This document shows, one piece after another, positions 8,991-18,251 of a stretch of DNA of 64,000 bases. How positions within the stretch are numbered: the stretch's first letter is position 1; every line of letters starts with the position of its first letter. The DNA is from JALOAD01 sp023228995 [NCBI: Candidatus Muiribacterium halophilum] (lineage in GTDB: Bacteria > Muiribacteriota > Muiribacteriia > Muiribacteriales): assembly GCA_023228995.1 (NCBI GenBank), contig JALOAD010000001.1, positions 108,118 to 172,117 on the forward strand, written 5' to 3'. The notes beneath the pieces were generated by a model. That model worked only from the letters and a program-made list of their open reading frames with translations, searched no databases and was not told the DNA's origin. The translations under genes and the position numbers were made by a program.

Positions 8991-9657
8991 TAATTTTACC
9001 TCCTTTAAAAAAATCATCAAATATATTGACTAATTGTTCTTTAAGTGTGTTTAATGATACAAAATAAGGATCAAGAGATGATATTTTATCGCATATTGGA
9101 TTATATTTTCCATCAAGCCCCATAAGCCATTGTCTAAAATCATCAACATTATCTTTAGTTCTTCTTCTTGCATCAATAAAATGATAAAATATAGAGCTTG
9201 TTGACATTTCTTTGATTACTTCAGAAAACTTTGAAGGATCTTTTAATGCAATATTCGTATCAAAAACAACAATATGAGATTTTTTAAAATGAAATTTATT
9301 TTGCGGTCTAACAAAATTAATCCATTCATCCTCATCTAATCTCTCTTGAATAGTATCAACTAATTCATTTCTTAATTCATCAAGTAAACCAAAATCTGTA
9401 GGATCAACAACAGATAATCTTTCTGCAAGTATTGAATCATGCAGAGAACTTTTTACCCATAAAGCAAATTCGTTATTATATTCACTATCCATAAATCTTG
9501 GTTTTAACAACATACCCCAAAAATGATAATAAATACTACCTTGATCAATATTTTGAATAATATCTTTTAACTCTCTTAGGTTATGAGCTTTTTTCCCTGT
9601 AGCAATAGCAACAAGAGCACAATCTTTGACATTGAATGCTGGGGTTTCTTTAATCAT
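8983..9657 (-). CDS. DUF5752-like protein with internal duplication
   Basis: This 224-residue protein appears to be a DUF5752 member, known mainly as a neighbour of trehalose-synthase genes; no reaction is established. It is built of two similar halves. SIYYHF (residues 42-47) and ERLSVVDPTDFGLLDELRNE correspond to SIFYHF and DKISSLDPYFVSLNTLKEQ in the second half. The conserved Y-H-F and D-P positions suggest a binding role. The ATG at 9657 is preceded by GGGGAGGATATTGTAA. Its last codons (GGA GGT) act as the ribosome-binding site of treT, so the two genes are coupled. No signal peptide or membrane segment is seen. Confidence 0.7.
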   Translation of the reverse strand: MIKETPAFNVKDCALVAIATGKKAHNLRELKDIIQNIDQGSIYYHFWGMLLKPRFMDSEYNNEFALWVKSSLHDSILAERLSVVDPTDFGLLDELRNELVDTIQERLDEDEWINFVRPQNKFHFKKSHIVVFDTNIALKDPSKFSEVIKEMSTSSIFYHFIDARRRTKDNVDDFRQWLMGLDGKYNPICDKISSLDPYFVSLNTLKEQLVNIFDDFFKGGKINE

Positions 9658-9684
9658 TTACAATATCCTCCCCTTTTTTAATAT

Positions 9685-9713
9685 AAAAAACCTAATAAAT
9701 CACAGGTTTTTTA
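9685..9713 (-). terminator. Terminator-like hairpin in the leader of the trehalose operon
   Basis: On the minus strand AAAAAACCT - loop - AGGTTTTTTAT forms a stem followed by a T-rich run. It lies about 20 bases before the GGGGAGG ribosome-binding site of the first operon gene. It could be an attenuator, or the end of an unseen short transcript. Confidence 0.45.
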
Positions 9714-9825
9714 TAAATTATAACACAAAAAAGTATATTTAACAAAAACTATCAGCTAGTTCCAACCATTTTATTAATTATAATATTCCTTATGGTTTAT
9801 TTGAGGTTTATTATTTTTATTGAAT

Positions 9826-11139
9826 ATGCCAAAGTTCAACAAAAACTTATGTTTTACCGATTTAAGGCTAATGCGAAATTTTTTTATAATATTTTTTATT
9901 TTTATACTTTTGTTTTTATCATTATTTAATACTGTTAAATACCATGTTATTAAATTTAATGATTTCTCAAAAGCTAGACAAGATTATCTTGAAGCTGCTT
10001 TTTATATTGAATATTATGGGAATTTTTTAAAAACTGGAAATCAATCCGATAAGTTTTTAAATATAATAAAGTATTTTGGAGAAAAAAAAGATATAGATAG
10101 ATTAAAAAATTTAGTTAAATCAAAAAATATTTCTCATAAAACAAGATCACTTATATTTATTGAAATGTTCAGATACTATAGAAATGTTAATTTTCCCCAT
10201 CTTGGTGAACCATATCTTGAAAAAGCTCTTGAAAATATACAAAATTCAGGTGATATAAAGGAAAAACTTGAAATATTCACATTAGCTGTACAAGATTATA
10301 AAAATATTTTCAAACAGCAGCAAAGTGAAATTAATGAAGAAAAAGTTATTGAACTGTTAAATAAATACTCGTATTTTGATTATTCTGATAATCCTGATGT
10401 TTTTTTTAAAGCTTGTTTTGCAGTTAAAGAAAATAATTTTGATAAAATTCAATCAATAAAAGATATTGAAAAATATTTCATAGAAAGTAATTTAATAGAA
10501 AATAACTTTCTGAAACTTTCAGATTTTTATTTTTATTATTCAAAATATATACCAGATAAAATCACAAAATCACAAAAGAATAAAATCAAAAATTTATTAA
10601 AAACTCTAATTTCAAAAAAATCTTTAACACCTGAAGAAATATTCGTGATGACAAATCTATTATACGCAAATATGAAAATAGAAAATAATCTTGATACTTT
10701 CAATTATTTAAAAAAATATTTTGAAAACAATTACTTTGACGAAAGAATTATTGATGTTTTCAAATTATGTGTAGAACAAGAACAGGAAAAATGTACTAAA
10801 TATATATATGACAACTTAACTTTAAAATATGAAGTTTCACAGTATTATTTATCATCAATAATGGGTAATAAATTAATTGAAACAAATAAACATATTAAAG
10901 CAGTAAAGGAAATATACAGAACATATCAGGATTTTAAAGATTCTGAGGAGAAAAACCCTGAATATATAATGTTTCTTGCTAAAATCGGAGAAATCGACAA
11001 AGCAATAGAATGTTCACAATTTTATCATGACAGCATGACCTTAGCAGAGATCGGGAATCAAATGATAAAATACAAAAAAAGAGCTACACCAAATTCAAAT
11101 AAAATTCTAAGAGAAATTCTTCAAAAGTATGATAAATAA
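9826..11139 (+). CDS. Membrane-anchored helical (TPR-like) protein, unknown function
   Basis: I do not recognise this protein of about 437 residues. It has one strong hydrophobic segment near the N-terminus (FFIIFFIFILLFLSLF) followed by a long hydrophilic, helix-rich region with repeat-like AEIG..MIKYKKRA and YRTYQDF segments resembling a TPR/SEL-type solenoid. This would place it as a signal-anchored protein facing the periplasm. Start choice is uncertain: a TTG at 9820, ATG at 9826 and ATG at 9871 are in frame, and the last has AAGG six bases upstream and would put the membrane segment at the very N-terminus. It is a single plus-strand gene between two minus-strand groups, convergent with the YitT-type gene at 11168. 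Confidence 0.75.
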   Translation: MPKFNKNLCFTDLRLMRNFFIIFFIFILLFLSLFNTVKYHVIKFNDFSKARQDYLEAAFYIEYYGNFLKTGNQSDKFLNIIKYFGEKKDIDRLKNLVKSKNISHKTRSLIFIEMFRYYRNVNFPHLGEPYLEKALENIQNSGDIKEKLEIFTLAVQDYKNIFKQQQSEINEEKVIELLNKYSYFDYSDNPDVFFKACFAVKENNFDKIQSIKDIEKYFIESNLIENNFLKLSDFYFYYSKYIPDKITKSQKNKIKNLLKTLISKKSLTPEEIFVMTNLLYANMKIENNLDTFNYLKKYFENNYFDERIIDVFKLCVEQEQEKCTKYIYDNLTLKYEVSQYYLSSIMGNKLIETNKHIKAVKEIYRTYQDFKDSEEKNPEYIMFLAKIGEIDKAIECSQFYHDSMTLAEIGNQMIKYKKRATPNSNKILREILQKYDK

Positions 11140-11167
11140 TTGAGTCTTCTGATTAAATAAACAAAAA

Positions 11168-12046
11168 TCATTCTTCATCTTCTTTAAGCTGTCTAAAACC
11201 TCTACCCATAACACTAAATGCTTCTGTTACAACAACAAATGCCATTGGATCAAACATATTAATAATACCTTTAAGTTCAAATATTTGTCTTTTTCCAATA
11301 ACAATCATAAGCATTTTTTTATCATTTTCAGAATACATGCCTTTTACTTCAAGCTGAGTAACTCCTCTTTGAAGTTTACCCATAACAGTTTCACCAATTA
11401 TTTGATATTGATCTGAAATAACATAAACAACTCTTGAATAATTAAGTCCACTCTGAACCATATCAACAATTTTTGAATTAAAAAATATTGTAATTATACC
11501 ATAAAGTGAAAATTCAAAATTTCCTAAAAACACTCCTGCCGAAATAGCAATAGCTGGATCAATAACAGAAAGAACACGCCCAATTGAAATTTTAAGATAT
11601 TTTGAAAGAACCTGAGCAAGTATATCAGTCCCGCCTGTACTTCCACCAACTTTTATTACAACTCCCATTCCAAGACCTGTAAGAACACCTCCAAAAAGAC
11701 ATGCAAGCATTCTATCTTCAGTAACATGAAATAAATGATTATATTTTAGCATAATTTCTATAACAACAGGTTGAAGTAAAACAACATATAAAGTTTTAAT
11801 AGAAGATGATGAACCAAGAACTTTATATTGTATAATCATCAAAATTGCATTAATCACAATAAGAGTAACTGAAACAGGTATTCCTAAGGTATAAAATAAA
11901 ATAGTACAAACACCTGTCAAACCTCCTCCAACAATCTTATTTGGAAGAAGAAAATAAACATATCCGACAAGATAAATAATAAATCCAAAATTTAATAAAA
12001 TAAAATCAAAAAGAGTTTGATACAATGGCTTTTTATATGTATGCAT
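11168..12046 (-). CDS. YitT family membrane protein (DUF161 + DUF2179)
   Basis: This 292-residue protein has about five membrane helices. It contains the family segments LPNKIVGGGLTGVCTILFY, GVVIKVGGSTGGTDILAQ and SVIDPAIAISAG, and ends with a soluble DUF2179-type domain (VSQ..GVTQLEVKGMYS, MLMIVIGKRQ). The YitT family is widespread in Firmicutes and related bacteria; transport substrate is not established. I chose the ATG at 12046 because GGAG lies five bases before it. An in-frame ATG at 12094 adds 16 residues with no matching signal. It converges with the plus-strand gene at 9826 and leaves a 28-bp gap. Confidence 0.88.
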   Translation of the reverse strand: MHTYKKPLYQTLFDFILLNFGFIIYLVGYVYFLLPNKIVGGGLTGVCTILFYTLGIPVSVTLIVINAILMIIQYKVLGSSSSIKTLYVVLLQPVVIEIMLKYNHLFHVTEDRMLACLFGGVLTGLGMGVVIKVGGSTGGTDILAQVLSKYLKISIGRVLSVIDPAIAISAGVFLGNFEFSLYGIITIFFNSKIVDMVQSGLNYSRVVYVISDQYQIIGETVMGKLQRGVTQLEVKGMYSENDKKMLMIVIGKRQIFELKGIINMFDPMAFVVVTEAFSVMGRGFRQLKEDEE

Positions 12047-12216
12047 GCTATCTCCATAATGCTTTAACAACATTCTGCAATAACACTCAACCATTTTTTT
12101 ATGTAAAAAGCAAGCAAATTAATAATATTTTCAAATATTGTTCTATGTACCAAAAAAAATATATTAATTAACAGAAAATTTTAGAAGTTTTTATCCCTAT
12201 ATCCCCTTCACTTTTT

Positions 12217-13047
12217 TTAAAACTTTGTAAAAAAGTTTTTAGATATTGTAATGAGAATTTTATAAAAAAGATAAAACACAATAAATGGAATAACAAATAT
12301 ATCAAGAAAAAATACAATTGAAAATGTAAGTATTGAATCTAATATTTCAAGACCTTTATTAGCCATATTATTTAATTTTAATGTTATTTTTTCAATTAAA
12401 TCAAGCGAAACGCTTTCTTCTTTAAGATTTTTTACATCAAGACTATTAACTTCATCTGAAAAATCACCAATATTTTTTTCATAATTTTGTGCGTATTTAG
12501 TAGTTATTAGAGATGAAAATTTCCCTGATATATAGACTGTTGTAGGAAATACAATGTAAAACATAGTTATAACAAGAAAAATAAATAAAGATATTTTTTT
12601 TACTTTTTCAAATTTATACTTTTTAATATCAAAAAACTGTATTATTACACAAAACATAACAATTCCAAATAACAAACTATTCCAATCCCCAGAAATACTT
12701 CTTAAAATTATCATGCTTTTTATAACAATCATGCTAAAAAAAGAAATTTTCCAACCATAATCAACAACATCAAGCACACTTTGAACAATATCACCAATCT
12801 CAATTTGACTACCCATTGAGCCTTTTAAAATAAAATTTACACCACCTTCCATAGTAATTGAACTGCCTTCAATAATGCTCAAAGTAGTCTTTATACCGGT
12901 TAATAATGTAAATGTAGTTATACTTCTTTTCATCAAAGTATCAAGATAATTACCAGAACCATTCATAACAAAAGGAACAAAACAATGCTGAATTATAAAC
13001 ATTATTATCAAAGCTGGAATAATCTTTTTTAAAATCTCATGCTTCAT
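12217..13047 (-). CDS. Multi-pass membrane protein of unknown function, downstream of jetC
   Basis: This 276-residue protein is not recognised. It shows an N-terminal hydrophobic segment (IIPALIIMFIIQHCFVPFV), two or three central segments (FFSMIVIKSMIIL, LLFGIVMFCVIIQFF, ISLFIFLVITMFYIVF) and two at the C-terminus (FSIVFFLDIFVIPFIVFYLF). A polar, charged stretch lies between them (residues about 185-230), so 5-6 helices in all. The ATG at 13047 has GAGGG six bases upstream. It is on the same strand as the Wadjet genes, 102 bp after jetC, and could be an accessory gene. A short repeat in the gap and the lack of overlap argue that it may be independent. Confidence 0.65.
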   Translation of the reverse strand: MKHEILKKIIPALIIMFIIQHCFVPFVMNGSGNYLDTLMKRSITTFTLLTGIKTTLSIIEGSSITMEGGVNFILKGSMGSQIEIGDIVQSVLDVVDYGWKISFFSMIVIKSMIILRSISGDWNSLLFGIVMFCVIIQFFDIKKYKFEKVKKISLFIFLVITMFYIVFPTTVYISGKFSSLITTKYAQNYEKNIGDFSDEVNSLDVKNLKEESVSLDLIEKITLKLNNMANKGLEILDSILTFSIVFFLDIFVIPFIVFYLFYKILITISKNFFTKF

Positions 13048-13149
13048 AAAACCCTCTTTATGTGTTTTAAAGTTTCTATACCGATTTTATACGTTTTTAT
13101 ACGCTTCACATAATGCTTCTTAAATTATTATAACATAAATTGTTTTACT

Positions 13150-16100
13150 TCAAAACAATTGTTGATTTTCTAATTTTTCTGTTCTAAATATTGATTTTTC
13201 AAGATTTTCATCCAAAGATATATTTTCAGAGTTTTTTATTTGTCTATCAATTTTCAAATATTCATCTTTTTCAAAAGTGCTTTTTTTAATTTTAAGCATA
13301 TAAATTAGATTAAAACAGTTAAATATTGAATTTTGTTTAAGATCAGATAAACATATAAGCTGAGTATTAAATTTTTTGGCAATTTCAAATAAAGGAATAA
13401 GAAGATGTTGACTTGATATTGGACCGAATGGATTGTCCATTATAAGTATTCTTGAATCTTTTCCTGCTAAATTCTCAGAATTATTTATCATAGTATTATT
13501 TCTTATATATGCCATTAAAGCTGATATAACTGCAAAAAATACTACAAATTTTTCACCACCAGAATTTTCACTTATTGCACTTTCCCATTTTTTCCAACGA
13601 TTATTTGCTGTATTAAGATCAATTTTATAAACACTTACTGGAATTGAATTTCTTCCTGAATACTGATTTATCAATTCTCTTGTAGACATTAATCTAAAAA
13701 TACTTTTATTTATTTTTTCGTTTTCATAATTTTGTCTTTTTTCTTCTCTAATATTTTGTATACAAGAATCAATATATTTTTCTATTCTTTTTTTAGCATT
13801 TTCTTCATTATCAATATCTGTGTTTATCTTTATCATCTGAATTGGTCTGATTTTTTCTGATAATTTCACAGAAGATGATAATGCTATTTTACCAAGTTCT
13901 TCAAATACTCTTTGAGCATGCACAAAACATTGAAATACAACATCATTTCTATTTTTTTCAACATTTTCAAGTCTTATTCTATTTATTTCTATTAATTCAC
14001 TTATTTTTATTATATAATCTTTTAATCTTTCAAAAAGATAATAATATTCATTGTATTTTTTATTTTTCCTTTCAATCATACTATCAATTGAAGTAAAAAG
14101 ATTATCTATATTTTGATTTTTATGTTTAAATTCAGATCTTAATAATGAATAATTACCAATAAGCTGTTTTTCTTCATTATCCATTTGTTCTTTAAACAAT
14201 TTATAATTACTTTCAAGATTTTTATAAATTATTTCAATGTTATCTTTTATATCAAATTCAATTATAGAGCTTGAAGGTAAATTTAAAATATCAATTCTTT
14301 GTTTAATTTTTTTAAATTCAGCAATTTCTTTTCTTAACTTTTTTTCAAGTAATATGTAATCTTTGCGATTTGAATTAATTGTATTTTTTCTTGCAATAAA
14401 ATCTTGTTTGATATTTTCTCTTGGACAAGCTTTATCATAATCTAATCTTTCAATTTCCTTAAAAGCTTGTTCTTTCCCTCTATTTTCAGAACTTATATCT
14501 TTATCAACTATATTATAATCAGATATAATAGAATTTAGTTTATTATTTTGTAAATAGATATCAATTTCTGTTTTTTCTTCAATTTCTATGTTATATTCAA
14601 TGTTATTCACTTCTTCTTCGTTAAATTTAAATCTTGAAAGTTCTTTTGTAAATTCTGATATTTCATTAATTGATTTTTCTTTTAAGATTATTAATGCTGA
14701 AAAATCTTTTGAATATTCTTTTTTCAAATTCTCATATATACTTAAAAGTTCTTCAATATTTTCTTTGAGTATTTCAGATTTTTCTTGAGCATTTGAGAAT
14801 TTTAATTTATATTTTTCACATTCTGTTAATTTATTTTTTATAATTTCAATATTTTTATTTAATCCTGAAATTTCATTATTTATTTTTATAATTTCATTTT
14901 CATTTAATAAAATATCTTTATTGAGTTTTTCTATTGTTTTTTGAAGATTTTTTCTTTTTTCTAATATTCTGACATATTCTGAATCTTTCACTATAAATTC
15001 ATTGAAATCATGTAATTTGACATTTAATAAATTGAGTTTATTTTGTTTTTCATTTAATTTATTTATATTATTCCTGATATTTATTTCTGCATTTTTATTT
15101 TCATTATTTAAAATTTCAATTTTTTTTTCTATTTCATTAGTTTTTTGTAATAAATCTCTTTCATTTTTTTCAGCTTGATATAAAAAATCCTCTTTATAAT
15201 CAAATTCTTGAAGAATTCTAAAATCATTTGATGCAATATTATAAGAATTAGCAATATCCTTATATATATTTTCAAGAGATTTTTTTTCATTTTCTTTTTC
15301 ATTAAGAAATTTTTCAGTTTTATCAATTTCAAATATTCGTTTTTCAACATTAACAATAAAATTCAAATCTTCATTGATTTTAATAAATACATTATTGTTT
15401 TCAAAATCAACATTTGTATTTTCATAAAAAAATAAAGGAATTGAACTTTTAATAAATTTATCTTTAAATACATCTTTAACTTTATTAATTTGATCTTTTT
15501 TTAATATAATTGAATAAGCAAGAAGAGGATTTTTTTCAAGTAAAGAATTTCTATTATCTTTTTTTTGATTTTTAATAAAATTCTCACCAGTTTCAAATTC
15601 AATATTATTATTAATCAAAATATCAATTATATTTTGATCTATATGAAGAGAATTTTGTTTAATTCCTTTAATAATATTTTCAATTAATTTTATATCAGAA
15701 GAAAGTTCTTTTTTTCTATTATCATAATCAATAAGAATATTTTTAAATTCAAATTCAATATGTTTTTTATCAAAAATTCTTTGTTTTTTTAATTCATATT
15801 TTTTTAATATTTCATAAGATTTATCTCTTTTATCTGTGAATAATGCAATTTCATCTATTTTTTTTTGATAAAGTAAAATATTATCTCTAACTTTATTAGA
15901 AAAGTCTTTGATTAAATCAGAATTATTTTGCAATTTATTTTCTAATTTTAAATTTTGCTCATTTATTTGTAAAATCTCATTATTATGATTTGCAATTTTA
16001 TTTTCAATTTCACTTATAAATAAATTAAACTCATCTATATCAATCTGCCCAAGAATATTTCTTAATATTTTAACATTATTATTTTTTTCAAAATCCAATT

Positions 16101-17559
16101 GATATTTTTCAAATATAATAGCTTTTTCATTTACAGAACCAAGACTAATATTAGAAGAATTAATTGTTTTTTTAAATTCTTTTTGTTTAATTAAAATTTC
16201 TTCAAGATTTTGCTTTGAAATTTGTTTATTATTTTCAATATTTTTATATTGATTTTGTAAATTTACAATTCTTTCATCAAACTTTATTTTTAGAGAATAT
16301 TCAATATGAGATAATCTTTCTTGTATATTGGAATTTTTTTCAAGACTTAAAATTTTTTCATTATAACCTTTTAAATCATTTTCACAATTGATTTTTTTAT
16401 CATAAATCTTTTTAAATCGAAGTTTTTCAAGAAATATATTAAGTTTTTTTATATTATCTTTTAAAATATTAATCTTTTCTAATAATGTGATTTTTCTTTT
16501 TTCCAAAATTTCAAGCTTATCAACAGAATTATAATAATCAAGACTTCTTTCTTCATAATCAATATTTTTAAGAGAATATTCAGCTTGAATTAAAAATTTA
16601 GAAATATCATTTTCCTCTTTTTCAAGTTGTTCTATTTTATCACTTAAAATATTTTCAATATATTTAATTTTCTTTTCAGTATTTTCTTTATTTTCAATAA
16701 TTGCAGTAAAAATCTCAATATCTTTTGAAAAATCCTCAAGTTTTTCTGAAAAATTCTGCAAAAGCTCTTTTTCAATAAGAAATTCCTCATTTCTAATTAT
16801 TTCATCAACAAGATTAGACATCATTTGTCCAAGATGCCCAGCTTGATTTTTATCTTTATAGAAAACCTTTAATATTGTTTTATTTAAAAACCATTCATTA
16901 ATCAATTGATCTGAATTTTTACATTTTTGAAAAATCTCATCAAGACCACCTTCACTATCATTTATACCAATGATTATATTTTTCCATTCATCCTGAGAAA
17001 TTCCATATTCAGATAAATGCTCTCTATATTCTTCCATATTTTCCTGAGAAAATATCCTAAAATCCATTGAAGATTTTTTAGCTCTTTCATCAGCAAATTC
17101 TCTAGCTTTTTTATAATTCATAACATTAATAACATTTCCTTTCCTAGCAGAAAAACCAATATTACTAATATCATAAGAATTTGACTGTGAATATTTTGAT
17201 GTAAACATAAAAAATCTAAGCCTTGAGTTTTTTTCTCCATCCATTCCATGAAACTCATGATTTTCACAAACAATACCTGTTAAAAGATAATCAGAAGAAT
17301 AATCAAGTTTCCATTCTATCATTATAAAACAAGGTAATTTAGAAGTTTTAAAAAAATCAGCAAATTTTCTACCTTGAATCTTTGCCCCAGGTACAATTGG
17401 TTGAAGCATAACTTGAACAAGAACACTCTTTCCTCCACCATTTGCAAGACTTAAAAGAGCATTTTCACCTTTATAAAAATCAAACATTTCATCAGTAATA
17501 TGTCTTGTAAAATTATTATATGAAAAATTAAGAACTCTTATTCGATTGATTTTAGGCAT
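13150..17559 (-). CDS. jetC: Wadjet SMC-like ATPase JetC (MukB-like)
   Basis: This 1469-residue SMC/MukB-like ATPase is the motor of a Wadjet anti-plasmid complex. Walker A lies in SLANGGGKSVLVQ (residues 37-49) just after an SMC-type N-terminus (INRIRVLNFSYNNFTRHI). The middle 270-1290 is almost all coiled coil, very rich in K/E/N/I, with hinge-like less regular parts around 640-760. The C-terminal head has the signature SENSGGEKF (from 1330) and Walker B RILIMDNPFG (1370-1379). The residue after the Walker B Asp is Asn, not the usual Glu. As far as I recall DNPFG is typical of this subfamily, but it matters for ATP hydrolysis. Its start codon shares one base with the jetB stop (TAATG). Confidence 0.9.
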   Translation of the reverse strand: MPKINRIRVLNFSYNNFTRHITDEMFDFYKGENALLSLANGGGKSVLVQVMLQPIVPGAKIQGRKFADFFKTSKLPCFIMIEWKLDYSSDYLLTGIVCENHEFHGMDGEKNSRLRFFMFTSKYSQSNSYDISNIGFSARKGNVINVMNYKKAREFADERAKKSSMDFRIFSQENMEEYREHLSEYGISQDEWKNIIIGINDSEGGLDEIFQKCKNSDQLINEWFLNKTILKVFYKDKNQAGHLGQMMSNLVDEIIRNEEFLIEKELLQNFSEKLEDFSKDIEIFTAIIENKENTEKKIKYIENILSDKIEQLEKEENDISKFLIQAEYSLKNIDYEERSLDYYNSVDKLEILEKRKITLLEKINILKDNIKKLNIFLEKLRFKKIYDKKINCENDLKGYNEKILSLEKNSNIQERLSHIEYSLKIKFDERIVNLQNQYKNIENNKQISKQNLEEILIKQKEFKKTINSSNISLGSVNEKAIIFEKYQLDFEKNNNVKILRNILGQIDIDEFNLFISEIENKIANHNNEILQINEQNLKLENKLQNNSDLIKDFSNKVRDNILLYQKKIDEIALFTDKRDKSYEILKKYELKKQRIFDKKHIEFEFKNILIDYDNRKKELSSDIKLIENIIKGIKQNSLHIDQNIIDILINNNIEFETGENFIKNQKKDNRNSLLEKNPLLAYSIILKKDQINKVKDVFKDKFIKSSIPLFFYENTNVDFENNNVFIKINEDLNFIVNVEKRIFEIDKTEKFLNEKENEKKSLENIYKDIANSYNIASNDFRILQEFDYKEDFLYQAEKNERDLLQKTNEIEKKIEILNNENKNAEINIRNNINKLNEKQNKLNLLNVKLHDFNEFIVKDSEYVRILEKRKNLQKTIEKLNKDILLNENEIIKINNEISGLNKNIEIIKNKLTECEKYKLKFSNAQEKSEILKENIEELLSIYENLKKEYSKDFSALIILKEKSINEISEFTKELSRFKFNEEEVNNIEYNIEIEEKTEIDIYLQNNKLNSIISDYNIVDKDISSENRGKEQAFKEIERLDYDKACPRENIKQDFIARKNTINSNRKDYILLEKKLRKEIAEFKKIKQRIDILNLPSSSIIEFDIKDNIEIIYKNLESNYKLFKEQMDNEEKQLIGNYSLLRSEFKHKNQNIDNLFTSIDSMIERKNKKYNEYYYLFERLKDYIIKISELIEINRIRLENVEKNRNDVVFQCFVHAQRVFEELGKIALSSSVKLSEKIRPIQMIKINTDIDNEENAKKRIEKYIDSCIQNIREEKRQNYENEKINKSIFRLMSTRELINQYSGRNSIPVSVYKIDLNTANNRWKKWESAISENSGGEKFVVFFAVISALMAYIRNNTMINNSENLAGKDSRILIMDNPFGPISSQHLLIPLFEIAKKFNTQLICLSDLKQNSIFNCFNLIYMLKIKKSTFEKDEYLKIDRQIKNSENISLDENLEKSIFRTEKLENQQLF

Positions 17560-18251
17560 TATATTGCATCCTCAAATATTTCTCTAATATCTTTAACTCT
17601 ATCCTGATCAAGATAATAATTTATCATTATATCATCAAGCTTAGATGTAGATCTAATTTCTCTATTATCATCAAGTATAATAATAAGATCTTCTTTTTGC
17701 ATAAATCTTGCAGCTTTAATAACAGTATAAGTTTTAGTTTTTCTTGAATTTTCATCATATCCTTGTTTTGAATCCCATTCTTGAGCTATTTTTATAAAAT
17801 TAATACTATATTTTTCTTCCATTTTTTCATAATCTTCCGAATTTGAAAGAATACGAATAAATCTTTCATCAAGTTTTTCAACAATTTCATGAATTCTAAT
17901 AAAATCTCTTTGTTTTGGATTACGATTTTTACCACCATAAAAAATATGAAGAATAAACATAGATATATACGAATTAAGAAATACATCAACAAGTCTTGCA
18001 TCACTTCCTAACCATTCTCTCATATTTTTAGAAGTCCATCCCAAAAGATCATTTGAAGAATTCGGGATAATATAAGCTATATGAGAAAGTTCAACAATAT
18101 CAAATTCAAAAACTTCTTCAAAATCATATAGAATAGTTCTAATATCAGGATTTTTAAATTCAATAAATAATTCAAGATCATTATCCTTAGATAATTCACC
18201 TTTTTTTAGAAGTATTCTAAATATATTAAGAGCTGTTTTTAATTCACTCAT
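17559..18251 (-). CDS. jetB: Wadjet subunit JetB (MukE-like)
   Basis: This 230-residue protein occupies the MukE/JetB position between the kleisin gene and the SMC gene and resembles the DUF6063-type JetB proteins. Visible features are an N-terminal helical part (LKTALNIFRILLKKGELS), a central LGWTSKNMREWLG block, and a C-terminal winged-helix-like region (KTYTVIKAARFMQKEDLIIILDDNREIRSTSKLDDIM). MukE-like proteins bind the kleisin and DNA to complete the loop-extruding complex. It overlaps jetA by four bases (ATGA) and jetC by one, so the three should be made in fixed ratio. Assignment rests on size, order and partial family recognition. Confidence 0.82.
   Translation of the reverse strand: MSELKTALNIFRILLKKGELSKDNDLELFIEFKNPDIRTILYDFEEVFEFDIVELSHIAYIIPNSSNDLLGWTSKNMREWLGSDARLVDVFLNSYISMFILHIFYGGKNRNPKQRDFIRIHEIVEKLDERFIRILSNSEDYEKMEEKYSINFIKIAQEWDSKQGYDENSRKTKTYTVIKAARFMQKEDLIIILDDNREIRSTSKLDDIMINYYLDQDRVKDIREIFEDAI

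Noticed and set aside
13150-17559. Housekeeping MukB/SMC or SbcC
   Set aside because: The neighbouring MukE/MukF-like genes plus a TOPRIM JetD gene indicate Wadjet; SbcC would have SbcD, and housekeeping SMC or MukBEF lacks JetD.
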